Positions 17,713 through 27,217 of a stretch of 64,000 nt of DNA are shown here, piece by piece. The notes beneath the pieces were generated by a model. It saw only the letters and a list, made by a program, of their open reading frames with translations. It did no database searches and had not been told where the DNA came from. The stretch is from Bifidobacterium imperatoris. GTDB lineage: Bacteria > Actinomycetota > Actinomycetes > Actinomycetales > Bifidobacteriaceae. The first letter of the stretch is position 1. Every line of letters starts with the position of its first letter. The stretch lies in contig NZ_NMWV01000016.1 of the NCBI RefSeq assembly GCF_002860405.1, positions 94,222 through 158,221 on the forward strand, given 5' to 3'. Position numbers and translations under genes: made by a program.

Positions 17713-18504
17713 TCAGCCGAGCAGCGTCCGGCACATGGAGCGGTATTCACTGACGTATCCACCGCCAAAGAACACGCAATGGCCGGCGATGGGGTAGAGC
17801 TGCCAAAGAGTCAGACGTTCCTGCCATCCGGCTTTCAACGGATGCACTGACTGGTAGCCTTCGGTAATCTGCGTCAAATAGCTCATACCAAACAGGTGCA
17901 GCATGGCCAAATCCTCTTCGCGGTGACCGCCGTGTGCCGCTGGGTCGATGAGAACGGCCTCGCTGTGGCCGGAATCAGCAGTCCACATCACATTGCCGCT
18001 CCACAGGTCGCCATGAATACGGGCCGGCTTATCATTTGCCGCTCGGCCCATGAGATCTGGAAGCGCTTCAATTACGCGCTCAGTCAAATCAACGTCACGC
18101 TTGTCCAGCTCGCCACGCTTTACGCCAAGTTCCACCATCGGCCGCAGACGACCATCAGCGAAATAACTGATGGGGTCGCTCCATGTGCCGGTGTCCATCT
18201 TTACTGGGTCTTGAAGCGGTCCAAAATAACATGTGCCATCGTACCCGTCTGGGGCGGAACCGAAGAATTCAGCTCCGGCGTCATGCATACGAGCGAGCGC
18301 AGCGCCAAAATCAAAAGCTGCTTTCGCCGTGGGAGATGAGCTGCTGACCCGTTCAATATCGAGGTAATCCTTACCCCATCCGTACACTTCGACCACGCGC
18401 GGTCCGCCTTGAGCATGTGCGGCGCCAAGCCATTCCAAGCCGCGTCCCTCGCATTCAAAGAAGCCTTGTGGTGCGAAAGCCCTGCTTTTGCGATATGTTG
18501 CCAT
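17713..18504 (-). CDS. Fructosamine kinase-family protein
   Basis: A 263-aa protein of the fructosamine-3-kinase/aminoglycoside-phosphotransferase fold. The catalytic loop RIHGDLWSGNVMW and the metal-binding LIDPAAHGGHREEDLAM are clear. The region FGAALARMHDAG is also typical. Family members phosphorylate glycated amines (fructoselysine, ribulosamines), which then break down. The start at 18504 is chosen for the GGAGGGA 6 nt upstream; the frame extends 23 residues further without support. It is convergent with dnaJ. Confidence 0.88.
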   Translation of the reverse strand: MATYRKSRAFAPQGFFECEGRGLEWLGAAHAQGGPRVVEVYGWGKDYLDIERVSSSSPTAKAAFDFGAALARMHDAGAEFFGSAPDGYDGTCYFGPLQDPVKMDTGTWSDPISYFADGRLRPMVELGVKRGELDKRDVDLTERVIEALPDLMGRAANDKPARIHGDLWSGNVMWTADSGHSEAVLIDPAAHGGHREEDLAMLHLFGMSYLTQITEGYQSVHPLKAGWQERLTLWQLYPIAGHCVFFGGGYVSEYRSMCRTLLG

Positions 18505-18655
18505 CGCAGTCCCTCCTCCTATTCTGTTTCCACTTTGCATTGTAGAAGCCGTGGTTGTCATCGTTGTTGACATGATTTCTTAGTGTTGTTCTACACCCCC
18601 TTCGGTAGTGTGTTCATCGTCATAACTACGAGATAAGAATGAATTAAGAGGGGTT

Positions 18656-19540
18656 ATGAATTTTTTCCAAGCCATTGTTCTTGGCATTATTCAGGCGCTG
18701 ACTGAGTATCTTCCAGTTTCCTCCAGCGCTCATATTCGTATTTTCGGTGATCTGATGCTGGGTTCCGACCCAGGTGCTGCGTTCACCGCCATTATTCAAA
18801 TCGGTACTGAGCTTGCTGTGGTGTTGTATTTCCGCCGCGACATCATCAATATTCTGACGCATTGGTTTGCTTGCTTGTTTGGCAAAAACGGCAAGGATTT
18901 CAAGTCTCGTATGGGTCGTGGAGACTATTACGCCACAATGGGCTGGAATGTGATTGTTGGTTCCATTCCGATTGTCATTCTTGGTTTTACGCTGCAGAAC
19001 ATTGTTGAAACGACGCTGCGCAATCTGTGGATTACCGTCACCGTGCTGTTCCTGTTCGGTATTCTGCTGTGGGTGGTGGATGCTCGTGCGCGTCAATCCA
19101 AGACTATGGCCGATATGACGTATCGCGATGCTTTCCTGTTCGGTCTGGGACAGTCTCTTGCCTTGATTCCTGGCGTGTCTCGTTCAGGCGGCACCATTAC
19201 CGTTGGCCGTGCACTTGGATATGAACGTGAGGCCGCTGTGCGACTGAGCTTCTTGATGGCTATTCCCGCTGTTCTGGGATCTGGTTTGCTTGAAGCGGTT
19301 AAGGCTGTGAAGAACTACAAGGCCGACGCGTTGTTCCCTGGCTGGGGCCCAACCATTGTGGCGGCTGTCGTGTGCTTCATTCTGGGCTACATTGTCATCA
19401 TCGGCTTCCTGAAGTTCGTGTCCACATTCTCGTACAAGGCTTTTGCCATCTACCGTATCGGACTGGCCGTTGTGGTTGCTTTGCTGCTGCTGTTCGGCGT
19501 ACTGCCGGCCATTGATCCATCCGTGGCTGCTGCAGCATAA
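18656..19540 (+). CDS. uppP: Undecaprenyl-diphosphatase (UppP/BacA)
   Basis: A 294-aa integral membrane enzyme that dephosphorylates undecaprenyl diphosphate to recycle the lipid carrier for peptidoglycan. Both catalytic motifs are present: IQALTEYLPVSSSAH near residue 12 and IPGVSRSGGTIT near residue 173. About seven to eight hydrophobic segments are visible. AGAGGGG lies before the ATG. A strong terminator follows. Confidence 0.94.
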   Translation: MNFFQAIVLGIIQALTEYLPVSSSAHIRIFGDLMLGSDPGAAFTAIIQIGTELAVVLYFRRDIINILTHWFACLFGKNGKDFKSRMGRGDYYATMGWNVIVGSIPIVILGFTLQNIVETTLRNLWITVTVLFLFGILLWVVDARARQSKTMADMTYRDAFLFGLGQSLALIPGVSRSGGTITVGRALGYEREAAVRLSFLMAIPAVLGSGLLEAVKAVKNYKADALFPGWGPTIVAAVVCFILGYIVIIGFLKFVSTFSYKAFAIYRIGLAVVVALLLLFGVLPAIDPSVAAAA

Positions 19541-19577
19541 CGGTGCTTAATTGCCGATGATTATCGGCAACGCCGGC

Positions 19578-19633
19578 ATATGTGAAGAGCGCCGCTCACC
19601 TTCTCTGTCAGGTGAGCGGCGCTCTTCACATAT
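19578..19633. terminator. Bidirectional terminator (uppP / PAC2 gene)
   Basis: A 23-bp perfect stem containing GTGAAGAGCGCCGCTCACC with a 10-nt loop lies between convergent genes. Confidence 0.85.
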
Positions 19634-19654
19634 AATGCGGCAAGCATGTTTTTC

Positions 19655-20470
19655 TCATTCGCCCATGTTGCGTAGGAAGGCTTCGGCCTCTTTTACCAAT
19701 TGCTCGGCCTGAGGTGCACCCAATGAGGCTTCTGCATCGGCTTTCTGTTTGAGGTCGTATTCATGTTCCAAATGGCCGACGTAATCAGCTAGCTGGTCAT
19801 TGCATCTGACCAAAATCGAAGCTTGCGCCTTCCAATGATCGGACTTGGACTGCAAGTCACCTGTATCAAAAGCAAACCCGATACGGTCTCCTAATGCTTG
19901 CAGAAGGCGCAAAGTTCCTGCAGCGCACTCATCACTGCCAAGATACTGGGGAATCGATACCCACATTGAAGCGTGAGAGAACCCCTGATCAGCTGCTGCC
20001 ACATCCAAAACAGTGGGAATGCCTACTGGCCCGTTGTATTCACGATCGCCTTCACATTGGCAGGCTCCATCGCTGACGGATAACGGCAATGGTCTGGTGT
20101 GAGGACAGTCCGAAAACATCGAACCGAGAGTGATGATCTGATTGACGTCAAGTTCCTCGGCTATCGCAAGACTTTCGCTGCAATAATTACGCCAGCGATA
20201 ATTAGGTTCCGGAGCAATCTGCGCATAAAGATGACGATGAGGAGCCAAAGTAATGTCATAAAACGTGGTTTGTGGCCAAATAAGGTTGGCATATCCGGCA
20301 GCATGGCACATCATTGGACGAGCCACCTGATAGTCGTAATAACCATCGCAGCTAATGTGTCGAATCTCGCGGGACTCATATTGCCCAACGAGATGACGAA
20401 TGACGTTTGTAGCCGCCTGGCATGCATCATTCCAGCCTTCAAATGCGGCAATCATAACCGATCGAGGCAT
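19655..20470 (-). CDS. PAC2-family protein
   Basis: A 271-aa actinobacterial PAC2-family protein (archaeo-eukaryotic proteasome-assembly-chaperone-like fold). The opening MIAAFEGWNDACQAATNVI and the TLGSMFSDCPHTRP region are characteristic. Bacterial roles are poorly known; an ATP-grasp or chaperone link has been suggested for the family. ATG at 20470 has GTGGAG 8 nt upstream; ATG at 20488 would add MSGEAH without a ribosome site. The C-terminal ~50 residues are charged and probably helical. Confidence 0.8.
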   Translation of the reverse strand: MPRSVMIAAFEGWNDACQAATNVIRHLVGQYESREIRHISCDGYYDYQVARPMMCHAAGYANLIWPQTTFYDITLAPHRHLYAQIAPEPNYRWRNYCSESLAIAEELDVNQIITLGSMFSDCPHTRPLPLSVSDGACQCEGDREYNGPVGIPTVLDVAAADQGFSHASMWVSIPQYLGSDECAAGTLRLLQALGDRIGFAFDTGDLQSKSDHWKAQASILVRCNDQLADYVGHLEHEYDLKQKADAEASLGAPQAEQLVKEAEAFLRNMGE

Positions 20471-20578
20471 ATGCGCTTCTCCACTCATATTGTCTAGAGT
20501 AACGTGCGCCAGCAGTCATCGAGAAGCTCTTTAGCCATAAGCGAGCAGAGCAAGGAAAAATAAGGCGACACGCCGTGA

Positions 20579-20608
20579 TTGGACGAACTACATGCATGTG
20601 AGTATAGT
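20579..20608 (+). promoter_or_regulatory. Promoter of the tRNA cluster
   Basis: TTGGAC (20579-20584), an 18-bp spacer, and TATAGT (20603-20608) lie about 43 bp upstream of the first tRNA. Confidence 0.6.
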
Positions 20609-20650
20609 AATCACTCGTGCTTCGGCAGGGGAAATCCTGCAGAGAGCATT

Positions 20651-20723
20651 GCGGACATAGCTTAGTTGGTAAAGCGCAACCTTGCCAAGGTTGAGACCGC
20701 GGGTTCGAGTCCCGTTGTCCGCT
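20651..20723 (+). tRNA. tRNA-Gly (GCC)
   Basis: 73-nt cloverleaf. Acceptor GCGGACA pairs with TGTCCGC, the T-loop is TTCGAGT, and the anticodon loop CTTGCCAAG gives GCC. CCA is not encoded. Identical to the copy at 21088. Confidence 0.95.
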
Positions 20724-20752
20724 CTAGGTCCGACGAGTTGACAGACCTTTAC

Positions 20753-20823
20753 GGTGGGTTAGCCAAGCGGTTAGGCAGCGGCCTGCAAAGCCGTATAGAC
20801 GAGTTCGACTCTCGTACCCACCT
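20753..20823 (+). tRNA. tRNA-Cys (GCA)
   Basis: 71-nt cloverleaf. Acceptor GGTGGGT pairs with ACCCACC. The anticodon loop CTGCAAA gives GCA, and the T-arm carries GTTCGAC. CCA is not encoded. Confidence 0.94.
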
Positions 20824-20865
20824 CGAAGGACAGCAGATTCCATCTGCTGTCAACACAGCAGACCC

Positions 20866-20940
20866 GGGCGGTTGGCGCAGTGGTAGCGCACTTCCCTGAC
20901 ACGGAAGGGGTCACAAGTTCGAATCTTGTATCGCCCACCA
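20866..20940 (+). tRNA. tRNA-Val (GAC)
   Basis: Acceptor GGGCGGT pairs with ATCGCCC by a wobble pair, and the anticodon stem CTTCC/GGAAG encloses CTGACAC, giving GAC. The T-loop is TTCGAAT. Unlike its neighbours it carries an encoded CCA (20938-20940). Confidence 0.94.
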
Positions 20941-20983
20941 CGGATGAAGTAATTCATCGTGATAATTGAATACCGAATGATTC

Positions 20984-21056
20984 GGGCGATTGGCGCAGCG
21001 GCTAGCGCACTTCGTTCACACCGAAGGGGTCGTAGGTTCGATTCCTACATCGCCCA
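20984..21056 (+). tRNA. tRNA-Val (CAC)
   Basis: 73-nt cloverleaf. Acceptor GGGCGAT pairs with ATCGCCC. The anticodon stem CTTCG/CGAAG encloses TTCACAC, giving CAC, and the T-loop is TTCGATT. Confidence 0.94.
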
Positions 21057-21087
21057 CTGAATCCTGCTTCTCACGGCAGGATTCTTT

Positions 21088-21160
21088 GCGGACATAGCTT
21101 AGTTGGTAAAGCGCAACCTTGCCAAGGTTGAGACCGCGGGTTCGAGTCCCGTTGTCCGCT
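21088..21160 (+). tRNA. tRNA-Gly (GCC), second copy
   Basis: Identical over its 73 nt to the copy at 20651-20723. It is the last tRNA of the cluster and is followed by a terminator. Confidence 0.95.
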
Positions 21161-21167
21161 CCACTTA

Positions 21168-21193
21168 AAGCCTCGCTTCAGCGAGGTTTTCTT
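21168..21193 (+). terminator. Terminator of the tRNA cluster
   Basis: CCTCGC-TTCA-GCGAGG followed by TTTTCTTG lies just after the second tRNA-Gly. Confidence 0.85.
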
Positions 21194-21223
21194 GTATTCC
21201 AATGCATAATCCGCTACTCGCAG

Positions 21224-21308
21224 CTGGTGGTTGTAATACGTGTGTTCCGACACACTCAAGGCCGTTCGGCCAAGCCTACGGTCGGAACACACGTATTACA
21301 ACCACCAG
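21224..21308. repeat. Large inverted-repeat element, copy 1
   Basis: Perfect 28-bp arms (21224-21251 and 21281-21308; the left arm begins CTGGTGGTTGTAATACG) flank a 29-nt loop. The loop holds a small GGCCG-TTCGGCC palindrome and ends in CCTACG. A second element with different arms but a matching loop lies at 49751-49838. There is no T-run. It stands after the tRNA terminator and 130 bp before thrS. Confidence 0.85.
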
Positions 21309-21437
21309 CGCCCAATCCCGTTAACGATAACAACGCGCTTTTGCCATTGTCTGACGCAGTGCCTATCGTGTCCACTGTTGATTAACAGTCCAGGCCTGCA
21401 CATTAGTAACGCGGACCCCGATAGCAAAGGACATATC

Positions 21438-23471
21438 ATGGCGCAAGCTACCATCTCCATAACAGTCAACGGCGAAGCGAAGGAGGTGGAAGCAACCACC
21501 ACTGGCGTCGAGCTGTTCGCGGAAGATAAGAACATCATCGCAGTCAAGATCAACGGCGAGAACCGTGACCTGTACACTCCGCTTTCCGACGGCGACTCCG
21601 TAATGCCTATCGCCCTCGATTCCGAGGACGGTCTCGCAATCATGCGTCACTCGGCCACGCACGTCATGGCCCAGGCCGTGCAGGAAATCTACCCGAACGC
21701 CAAGCTCGGTGTTGGCCCGGTCATCAAGGATGGCTTCTACTACGACTTCCAGGTCGACAAGCCGTTCACCCCGGAAGATCTGAAGGACATCGAAAAGCGC
21801 ATGCAGCGCATCATCAAGTCCTCCCAGTCCTTCCGTCGCCGTTCCGTGACTGAGGAAGAGGCACTGGCCGAGGAGACCGACCAGCCGTTCAAGATCGAGC
21901 TCATCAAGGATAAGGAAGCTCATCTCGACCCGGCTGCAGCCACCGAGATTTCCGAGAAGGAACTGAGCTTCTACGACAACGTCGACCGTGACGGCAACGT
22001 GGTCTGGAAGGATCTGTGCCGCGGCCCGCACCTGCCGAACACCCGCTACATTAAGGCATTCAAGATCGAGCGTTCCGCAGCCGCCTATTGGCGCGGCTCC
22101 GAGAAGAACCCGACCATGCAGCGCATCTACGGCACCGCATGGGCCACCAAGGAAGACCTGAAGGCTTACCAGACCCGTCTGGAGGAAGCCGCCAAGCGCG
22201 ACCACCGTAAGCTCGGTGCCGAGATGGATCTGTTCTCCTTCCCGGATGAGATCGGCCCAGGTCTGGCTGTGTTCCATCCGAAGGGCGCTGCTGTGATCAA
22301 CGCGATGGAGGATTACTCCCGCGAGATGCACCGCAAGTACCACTACAGCTTCGTGCAGACCCCGCACATCACCAAGGGCGGCCTGTATGAGACCTCCGGC
22401 CACCTGCACTGGTACAAGGACGGCATGTACCCGCCGATGCACCTCGATGAGGAATACGACGAGGATGGCAACGTGACTAAGCCGGGCGCCGACTACTACC
22501 TGAAGCCGATGAACTGCCCGATGCACAATCTGATCTTTAAGTCCCGCCAGCGCTCCTACCGTGAGCTGCCGTTGCGCTTGTTCGAGTTCGGTACTGTGTA
22601 CCGTTACGAAAAGTCCGGCGAGGTGCATGGTCTTACCCGCGTGCGTGGTTTGACTCAGGATGATTCCCACATCTACTGCACCCGCGAGCAGATGAAGGAT
22701 GAGCTGACTAACCTGCTGACCTTCGTGCTGAAGGTGCTGCGCGACTTCGGTCTGTCCGACTTCTACCTGGAGCTCTCCACCAAGGATGAGAACAAGTACG
22801 TCGGCTCCGACGAGATTTGGGAGGAGGCCACCAATACTTTGCGTGAAGTGGCCGAGGCTTCTCACCTCAGCCTCGTGGCAGATCCGGGTGGCGCTGCCTT
22901 CTACGGTCCGAAGATCTCCGTGCAGGCCCGTGACGCCATCGGCCGTACCTGGCAGGTTTCGACCATTCAGCTTGACTTCAACCTGCCTGAGCGCTTCCAG
23001 CTTGAGTACATCGCCAAGGATGGAACCCACCAGCGCCCGGTGATGATTCACCGTGCTCTGTTCGGTTCCATCGAGCGCTTCTTCGCTGTGCTGCTCGAGC
23101 ACTATGCAGGTGCGTTCCCGGCATGGCTGGCTCCTGTTCAGGTGCTTGGCGTTCCGGTTGCCGATGAGTTCGCTCCGCACCTGGCAGGCTTCGTCAAGTC
23201 CCTCGAGGAAGACATGGTCCGTTGCGAGATTGATTACTCCGATGATCGTTTCGGCAAGAAGATTCGCAACGCTTCCAAGTCCAAGGTGCCGTTCATCCTC
23301 ATCGTTGGTGAGGAAGACATGAACAACAACGCCGTGAGCTTCCGCTTCCGTGACGGTAGCCAGCTCAATGGCGTGCCGGTTGATCAGGCTCGTGAGCAGA
23401 TTCTCACCGTGATCAAGAAGCGCGTTCAGGTCAACTCCGTCGACGACTTCAAGGCCGCCGTCGAAGACTGA
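21438..23471 (+). CDS. thrS: Threonine-tRNA ligase
   Basis: A 677-aa class II synthetase that charges tRNA-Thr and edits Ser-tRNA-Thr. It has an N-terminal TGS-like domain ([21 protein letters not shown]) and the editing-domain motif [11 protein letters not shown] with HxxxH. The catalytic core shows [31 protein letters not shown] and [13 protein letters not shown] (motif 3), followed by the anticodon-binding domain. The ATG at 21438 opens the TGS domain; a longer frame crosses the inverted repeat and is not credible. No T-box leader was recognised upstream. Confidence 0.96.
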   Translation: MAQATISITVNGEAKEVEATTTGVELFAEDKNIIAVKINGENRDLYTPLSDGDSVMPIALDSEDGLAIMRHSATHVMAQAVQEIYPNAKLGVGPVIKDGFYYDFQVDKPFTPEDLKDIEKRMQRIIKSSQSFRRRSVTEEEALAEETDQPFKIELIKDKEAHLDPAAATEISEKELSFYDNVDRDGNVVWKDLCRGPHLPNTRYIKAFKIERSAAAYWRGSEKNPTMQRIYGTAWATKEDLKAYQTRLEEAAKRDHRKLGAEMDLFSFPDEIGPGLAVFHPKGAAVINAMEDYSREMHRKYHYSFVQTPHITKGGLYETSGHLHWYKDGMYPPMHLDEEYDEDGNVTKPGADYYLKPMNCPMHNLIFKSRQRSYRELPLRLFEFGTVYRYEKSGEVHGLTRVRGLTQDDSHIYCTREQMKDELTNLLTFVLKVLRDFGLSDFYLELSTKDENKYVGSDEIWEEATNTLREVAEASHLSLVADPGGAAFYGPKISVQARDAIGRTWQVSTIQLDFNLPERFQLEYIAKDGTHQRPVMIHRALFGSIERFFAVLLEHYAGAFPAWLAPVQVLGVPVADEFAPHLAGFVKSLEEDMVRCEIDYSDDRFGKKIRNASKSKVPFILIVGEEDMNNNAVSFRFRDGSQLNGVPVDQAREQILTVIKKRVQVNSVDDFKAAVED

Positions 23472-23568
23472 TCTCATTCCTTAATCCCAGGCCGGTAGTT
23501 GGCTATGTCTGATTACCGGCCTACAATCATTCCGTTTGACAACATTCGTTTAATCGCTAGGAGCACCA

Positions 23569-24324
23569 ATGTCAGGTCATTCCAAGTGGGCGACCACCAA
23601 GCACAAGAAGGCCGCTATCGACGCTAAGCGCGGCAAGCTCTTCGCCAAGCTCATCAAGAACATCGAAATCGCTGCCCGTCTCGGCGGTGGTGACCCGGAC
23701 GGCAACCCGTCCCTGTATGACGCCATCTACAAGGCCAAGAAGGCCTCTATGCCGGCCGACAACATCGCCCGCGCCGTCAAGCGTGGCTCCGGTGCCGAAG
23801 ATGGTGCCGCCAACTACGAGGACATCGTGTACGAGGGCTACGCTCCGGCAGGCGTCGGCCTCATCATCGAGTGCCTTACCGATAACCGTAACCGTGCTGC
23901 CGCTGAAGTCCGCTCCACCTTGACCAAGGGCAACGGATCCTTGGCCACCTCCGGTTCCGTGTCCTTCAACTTCGAGCGCAAGGGCCAGATCGTGGTTCCT
24001 TCCGAAGGCGTGGATTACGACAAGCTCTTCGAAACCGCCGCTGAGGCTGGTGCCGAAGACGTAACCGATGACGGCGAAGTCTACACCGTTATCACCGGCC
24101 CGTCCGATCTGTTTGTGGTTCGTAAGGCCCTGCAGGAGGCTGGTTTCGATTACGATTCCGCCGATCAGGTCATGCAGCCGAAGAACGAGGTCGAGCTGAG
24201 CCTCGAGGATGCTCGCAAGGTCTCCAACCTCATTGATAAGCTCGACGATCTTGACGATGTGCAGAACATCTACTCCAACTGGACCGCTTCCGATGAGGTC
24301 ATGGCCCAGCTTGACGAGGAGTAA
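23569..24324 (+). CDS. YebC/PmpR-family protein
   Basis: A 251-aa member of the YebC/PmpR (TACO1-like) family, known as a transcriptional regulator in some bacteria and a translation factor easing polyproline stalls in others. Hallmarks are [28 protein letters not shown] at the start, [12 protein letters not shown], and [22 protein letters not shown]. It lies directly upstream of ruvC (6-bp gap), the classical yebC-ruvC arrangement. TAGGAG precedes the ATG. Confidence 0.94.
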   Translation: MSGHSKWATTKHKKAAIDAKRGKLFAKLIKNIEIAARLGGGDPDGNPSLYDAIYKAKKASMPADNIARAVKRGSGAEDGAANYEDIVYEGYAPAGVGLIIECLTDNRNRAAAEVRSTLTKGNGSLATSGSVSFNFERKGQIVVPSEGVDYDKLFETAAEAGAEDVTDDGEVYTVITGPSDLFVVRKALQEAGFDYDSADQVMQPKNEVELSLEDARKVSNLIDKLDDLDDVQNIYSNWTASDEVMAQLDEE

Positions 24325-24330
24325 TCTTCA

Positions 24331-24915
24331 GTGATTATCCTTGGCGTCGATCCCGGGCTTACACGCTGCGGGGTCGGCGTGATTGAAGCCGGCGAACATC
24401 GCCGGCTTTCGTTTATTCACGTCGACGTAGTGCGTTCATCCCCGGATATCTCTCAGGATCTGCGATTGTTGGCCATTTACAATGGGCTGTCGGAAAAAAT
24501 GGATCGTTTCGCCCCGGACAGCGTATCCATCGAACGCGTTTTCGCGCAATCCAACCGCAATACCGTACTTGGCACGGCGCAAGCCGCAGGTCTTGCCATG
24601 CTTGCTGCTGCGCAACGCAATATTCCAGTTGCTCTGCATACGCCGACCGAAGCAAAACTGGCTATCACCGGCAATGGTCAAGCACAGAAGATTCAGGTGG
24701 AGCGCATGGTGACGCGCATTCTGAACCTTACTAAGATGCCGACGCCCGCCGATGCCGCTGATGCTTTGGCTTTGGCCATCTGCCACGCGTTACGCCCTGC
24801 TGGAGCTCTGCAAGGCGGAGAACGAGAACAACATTTGACCCCGGCACAACGGCAATGGGCCGAAGCGGCACAGCATATGGCCAAGCGACGTATCAATCAC
24901 GACCGAGGTATGTAG
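24331..24915 (+). CDS. ruvC: Holliday junction resolvase RuvC
   Basis: A 194-aa endonuclease that cuts Holliday junctions after RuvAB branch migration. The first catalytic aspartate is in [12 protein letters not shown], the glutamate in [10 protein letters not shown], and the acidic C-terminal motif in [16 protein letters not shown]. The start is GTG, 6 bp after the YebC-family gene. It is followed by an SOS box, so ruvC and ruvAB may be separately transcribed. Confidence 0.95.
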   Translation: MIILGVDPGLTRCGVGVIEAGEHRRLSFIHVDVVRSSPDISQDLRLLAIYNGLSEKMDRFAPDSVSIERVFAQSNRNTVLGTAQAAGLAMLAAAQRNIPVALHTPTEAKLAITGNGQAQKIQVERMVTRILNLTKMPTPADAADALALAICHALRPAGALQGGEREQHLTPAQRQWAEAAQHMAKRRINHDRGM

Positions 24916-24921
24916 TATACT

Positions 24922-24937
24922 TCGAACAGTTGTTCGA
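24922..24937 (+). promoter_or_regulatory. SOS (LexA) box upstream of ruvAB
   Basis: TCGAACAGTTGTTCGA is a perfect palindrome matching the actinobacterial LexA consensus TCGAAC-N4-GTTCGA. It lies 42 bp before ruvA. Confidence 0.85.
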
Positions 24938-24979
24938 TTACATGTGCATGAGAGCACCACGGCGTGAAAGGATGCATGG

Positions 24980-25606
24980 ATGATTGGAATGCTGACCGGT
25001 CGCGTTGAATCGGTGGACACCGATACAGCGCTTATTGACGTTGGGGGAGTGGGATACGAAGTTCGCATGGCCGCATCCGATCTCGGTAGAATTCATGCCG
25101 GTCAAGAGGCTCGCGTCTACACCTATATGAATATCTCTCAGGATGCCGTCACTCTGCATGGTTTTTTGGATAGGGATGCCAAGAAAACATTCCTTCAACT
25201 CATCAAAGTGTCCGGTATCGGTCCAAAAGTCGCGCAATCATTACTTTCCACATTGACTCCGATCCAACTCGCTCATGCTATTGCCGATAATGATGCGATA
25301 GCCCTCGCCAAAGCACCCGGTCTCGGCAAAAAAGGTGCGCAAAAAATAATTCTTGAGCTCAAGGGGTCAATTGACCTGAGTCAAATCGAGGGGGCCCATA
25401 CTGCCGAAACCGCTGTACGTCAGCCTGTGGATACCGGCACGGAACAAGTCGTGGAAGGTTTGATTTCACTGGGATGGCGTCAACAGGACGCGCAGCAGGC
25501 AGTAAAGGAAGCCATTGCGGATAACGATATCAATACGCCGCTGGCCGCTGAAGATGTGCCTCGCGTGTTGCGTTTCGCCCTCGCACTCATGGATAGGGGA
25601 CGGTAA
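24980..25606 (+). CDS. ruvA: Holliday junction branch-migration protein RuvA
   Basis: A 208-aa DNA-binding subunit that holds the four-way junction for the RuvB motor. It starts [28 protein letters not shown] (OB fold). It has helix-hairpin-helix motifs ([32 protein letters not shown]) and the flexible C-terminal domain that contacts RuvB. GAAAGGAT lies before the ATG. It overlaps ruvB by one base (TAATG) and is under an SOS box. Confidence 0.96.
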   Translation: MIGMLTGRVESVDTDTALIDVGGVGYEVRMAASDLGRIHAGQEARVYTYMNISQDAVTLHGFLDRDAKKTFLQLIKVSGIGPKVAQSLLSTLTPIQLAHAIADNDAIALAKAPGLGKKGAQKIILELKGSIDLSQIEGAHTAETAVRQPVDTGTEQVVEGLISLGWRQQDAQQAVKEAIADNDINTPLAAEDVPRVLRFALALMDRGR

Positions 25607-26670
25607 TGAACGAATCACTTGATTTCGGTACGTCAAACACCGGCGCAAATGAGGAATCCCTGCGCATGGTGTCCTCACAACCCATTGGCAACGAGCCCGT
25701 CAGCGACGAGGAGCTGCGCCCTCATGTGTTGGATGGCTTTATTGGCCAGCCAAGGCTGAAGGCTCAGCTCCAGCTGTTTCTGGATGCCGCGCGTAAGCGC
25801 GACGTGCCACCGGATCATATTTTGCTTGCAGGCCCTCCTGGACTTGGCAAAACCACACTGGCGATGATTGTGGCTAACGAATTGGAAGTTCCAATACGTG
25901 TCACTTCAGGACCAGCTGTTCAGCATGCCGGTGATTTGGCTTCAATACTGAGCTCATTGGATACCGGCGAAGTTCTGTTCATCGATGAGATTCACCGACT
26001 GCCTCGCGCCGCGGAAGAGCTGCTCTACATTGCTATGGAGGATTTCCGCGTGGATGTGATGGTGGGCAAAGGACCTGGTGCGAGCTCCATTCCACTCACC
26101 CTTCCCCGATTTACCGTAATCGGTGCTACCACACGCGAAGGCATGCTGCCCAGCCCGTTAAGAGCACGTTTCGGCTTCACCGCCCATTTGGATTTCTACC
26201 CGCATGAAGAGCTGGAGAAGCTCATCGACCGCTCGGCGAACGTGCTGGGCGTGAACCTCGATGAGGGCTCGGCACATGAAATGGCGTTGCGATCGCGCGG
26301 CACACCGCGAATCGCGAACCGACTGCTGCGCCGCGTACGCGATTGGGCCATTGTTCATGACCTGATTGTGGTGCGCCCAGCAGATGTCAAAGAGGCGCTG
26401 TCCTTGTATCAGATCGACTCCGAAGGTTTGGACCGTTTGGACATTGCGGTATTGAACGCCATAGTGCGTAACTTCAATGGTGGTCCGGTCGGTCTCAATA
26501 ACCTTGCGGCTATGGTCGGCGAGGAATCCGAAACCGTGGAGACGGTTTGCGAACCATATCTGGTACGCGAAGGTTTCCTTGTCCGCACGCCAAAAGGCCG
26601 TGTAGCCACACAGAAAGCATGGCAGCACCTGGGATTGACTCCCAGCGATGATGTCAGCAAGCTCTTCTAA
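25606..26670 (+). CDS. ruvB: Holliday junction helicase RuvB
   Basis: A 354-aa AAA+ motor for branch migration. Walker A is [12 protein letters not shown], Walker B DEIHRL, sensor 1 GATTREG and the arginine-finger region [11 protein letters not shown]-terminal winged helix completes the protein ([18 protein letters not shown]). It is translationally coupled to ruvA and should be induced with it by DNA damage. Confidence 0.97.
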   Translation: MNESLDFGTSNTGANEESLRMVSSQPIGNEPVSDEELRPHVLDGFIGQPRLKAQLQLFLDAARKRDVPPDHILLAGPPGLGKTTLAMIVANELEVPIRVTSGPAVQHAGDLASILSSLDTGEVLFIDEIHRLPRAAEELLYIAMEDFRVDVMVGKGPGASSIPLTLPRFTVIGATTREGMLPSPLRARFGFTAHLDFYPHEELEKLIDRSANVLGVNLDEGSAHEMALRSRGTPRIANRLLRRVRDWAIVHDLIVVRPADVKEALSLYQIDSEGLDRLDIAVLNAIVRNFNGGPVGLNNLAAMVGEESETVETVCEPYLVREGFLVRTPKGRVATQKAWQHLGLTPSDDVSKLF

Positions 26671-26741
26671 ACTTTAGCCTGTTTGCATAATCCGGTTATG
26701 TGTCAATCTTTGCCGTAGCCGATGTTCTAAAGGAGTTTTCC

Positions 26742-27164
26742 GTGGATTCTTCATACGTAATGATTATCGTGATGATCGTGGTCATCGGCGGCATGATGTG
26801 GTGGCAGTCCAAGAAAGCCAAGCAGCAGCAGGCCGAGAAGCAGGACTTCCGTCGTAATCTGCAGCCTGGCACCGAAATCATTACCATCGGTCAGGTTATC
26901 GGCAAGGTCGTGGAAGTCGATGAGCAGTACGAGGAGATCGTCATCGATTCCGAAGGTTCCAAGATGCGTTTTGCCTTCAACGCCATCGCTCGTGAATACA
27001 CTCGTCCGGCCTACGTTTCCGATGATGAGGTAGATGAGAACGGCAACCCACTGCCGACCGACGAACAAGACGCTCCAGCCAACGATGAGGCCGGTCAAGA
27101 GCCCATCGACACCACCACCGTCGAAACTGAAGACGGCAACAAGAACGAAACTGAAACCAAGTAA
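26742..27164 (+). CDS. yajC: Preprotein translocase subunit YajC
   Basis: A 140-aa single-span membrane protein associated with SecDF. One hydrophobic helix spans residues ~5-20. It is followed by the YajC signature WWQSKKAKQQQAEKQDFRRNLQPGTEIITIGQVIGKV and a long acidic, low-complexity tail. GTG at 26742 is chosen for the AAAGGAG 6 nt upstream; a longer frame starts at 26700. secDF is not adjacent in this window. Confidence 0.9.
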   Translation: MDSSYVMIIVMIVVIGGMMWWQSKKAKQQQAEKQDFRRNLQPGTEIITIGQVIGKVVEVDEQYEEIVIDSEGSKMRFAFNAIAREYTRPAYVSDDEVDENGNPLPTDEQDAPANDEAGQEPIDTTTVETEDGNKNETETK

Positions 27165-27217
27165 TTTCTTGTATTCAACAGCACACGTAACCACACGATC
27201 AAAAGGCGAATAGCACA

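Noticed and set aside
20666..20899. Open frame across the tRNA genes
   Set aside because: It runs through three tRNA genes and has no independent support.
21161..21437. T-box riboswitch upstream of thrS
   Set aside because: The large inverted repeat there lacks the conserved T-box sequence and a stem I architecture.
21363..23477. 704-codon open frame opposite thrS
   Set aside because: Shadow of thrS on the other strand; no recognisable domain.
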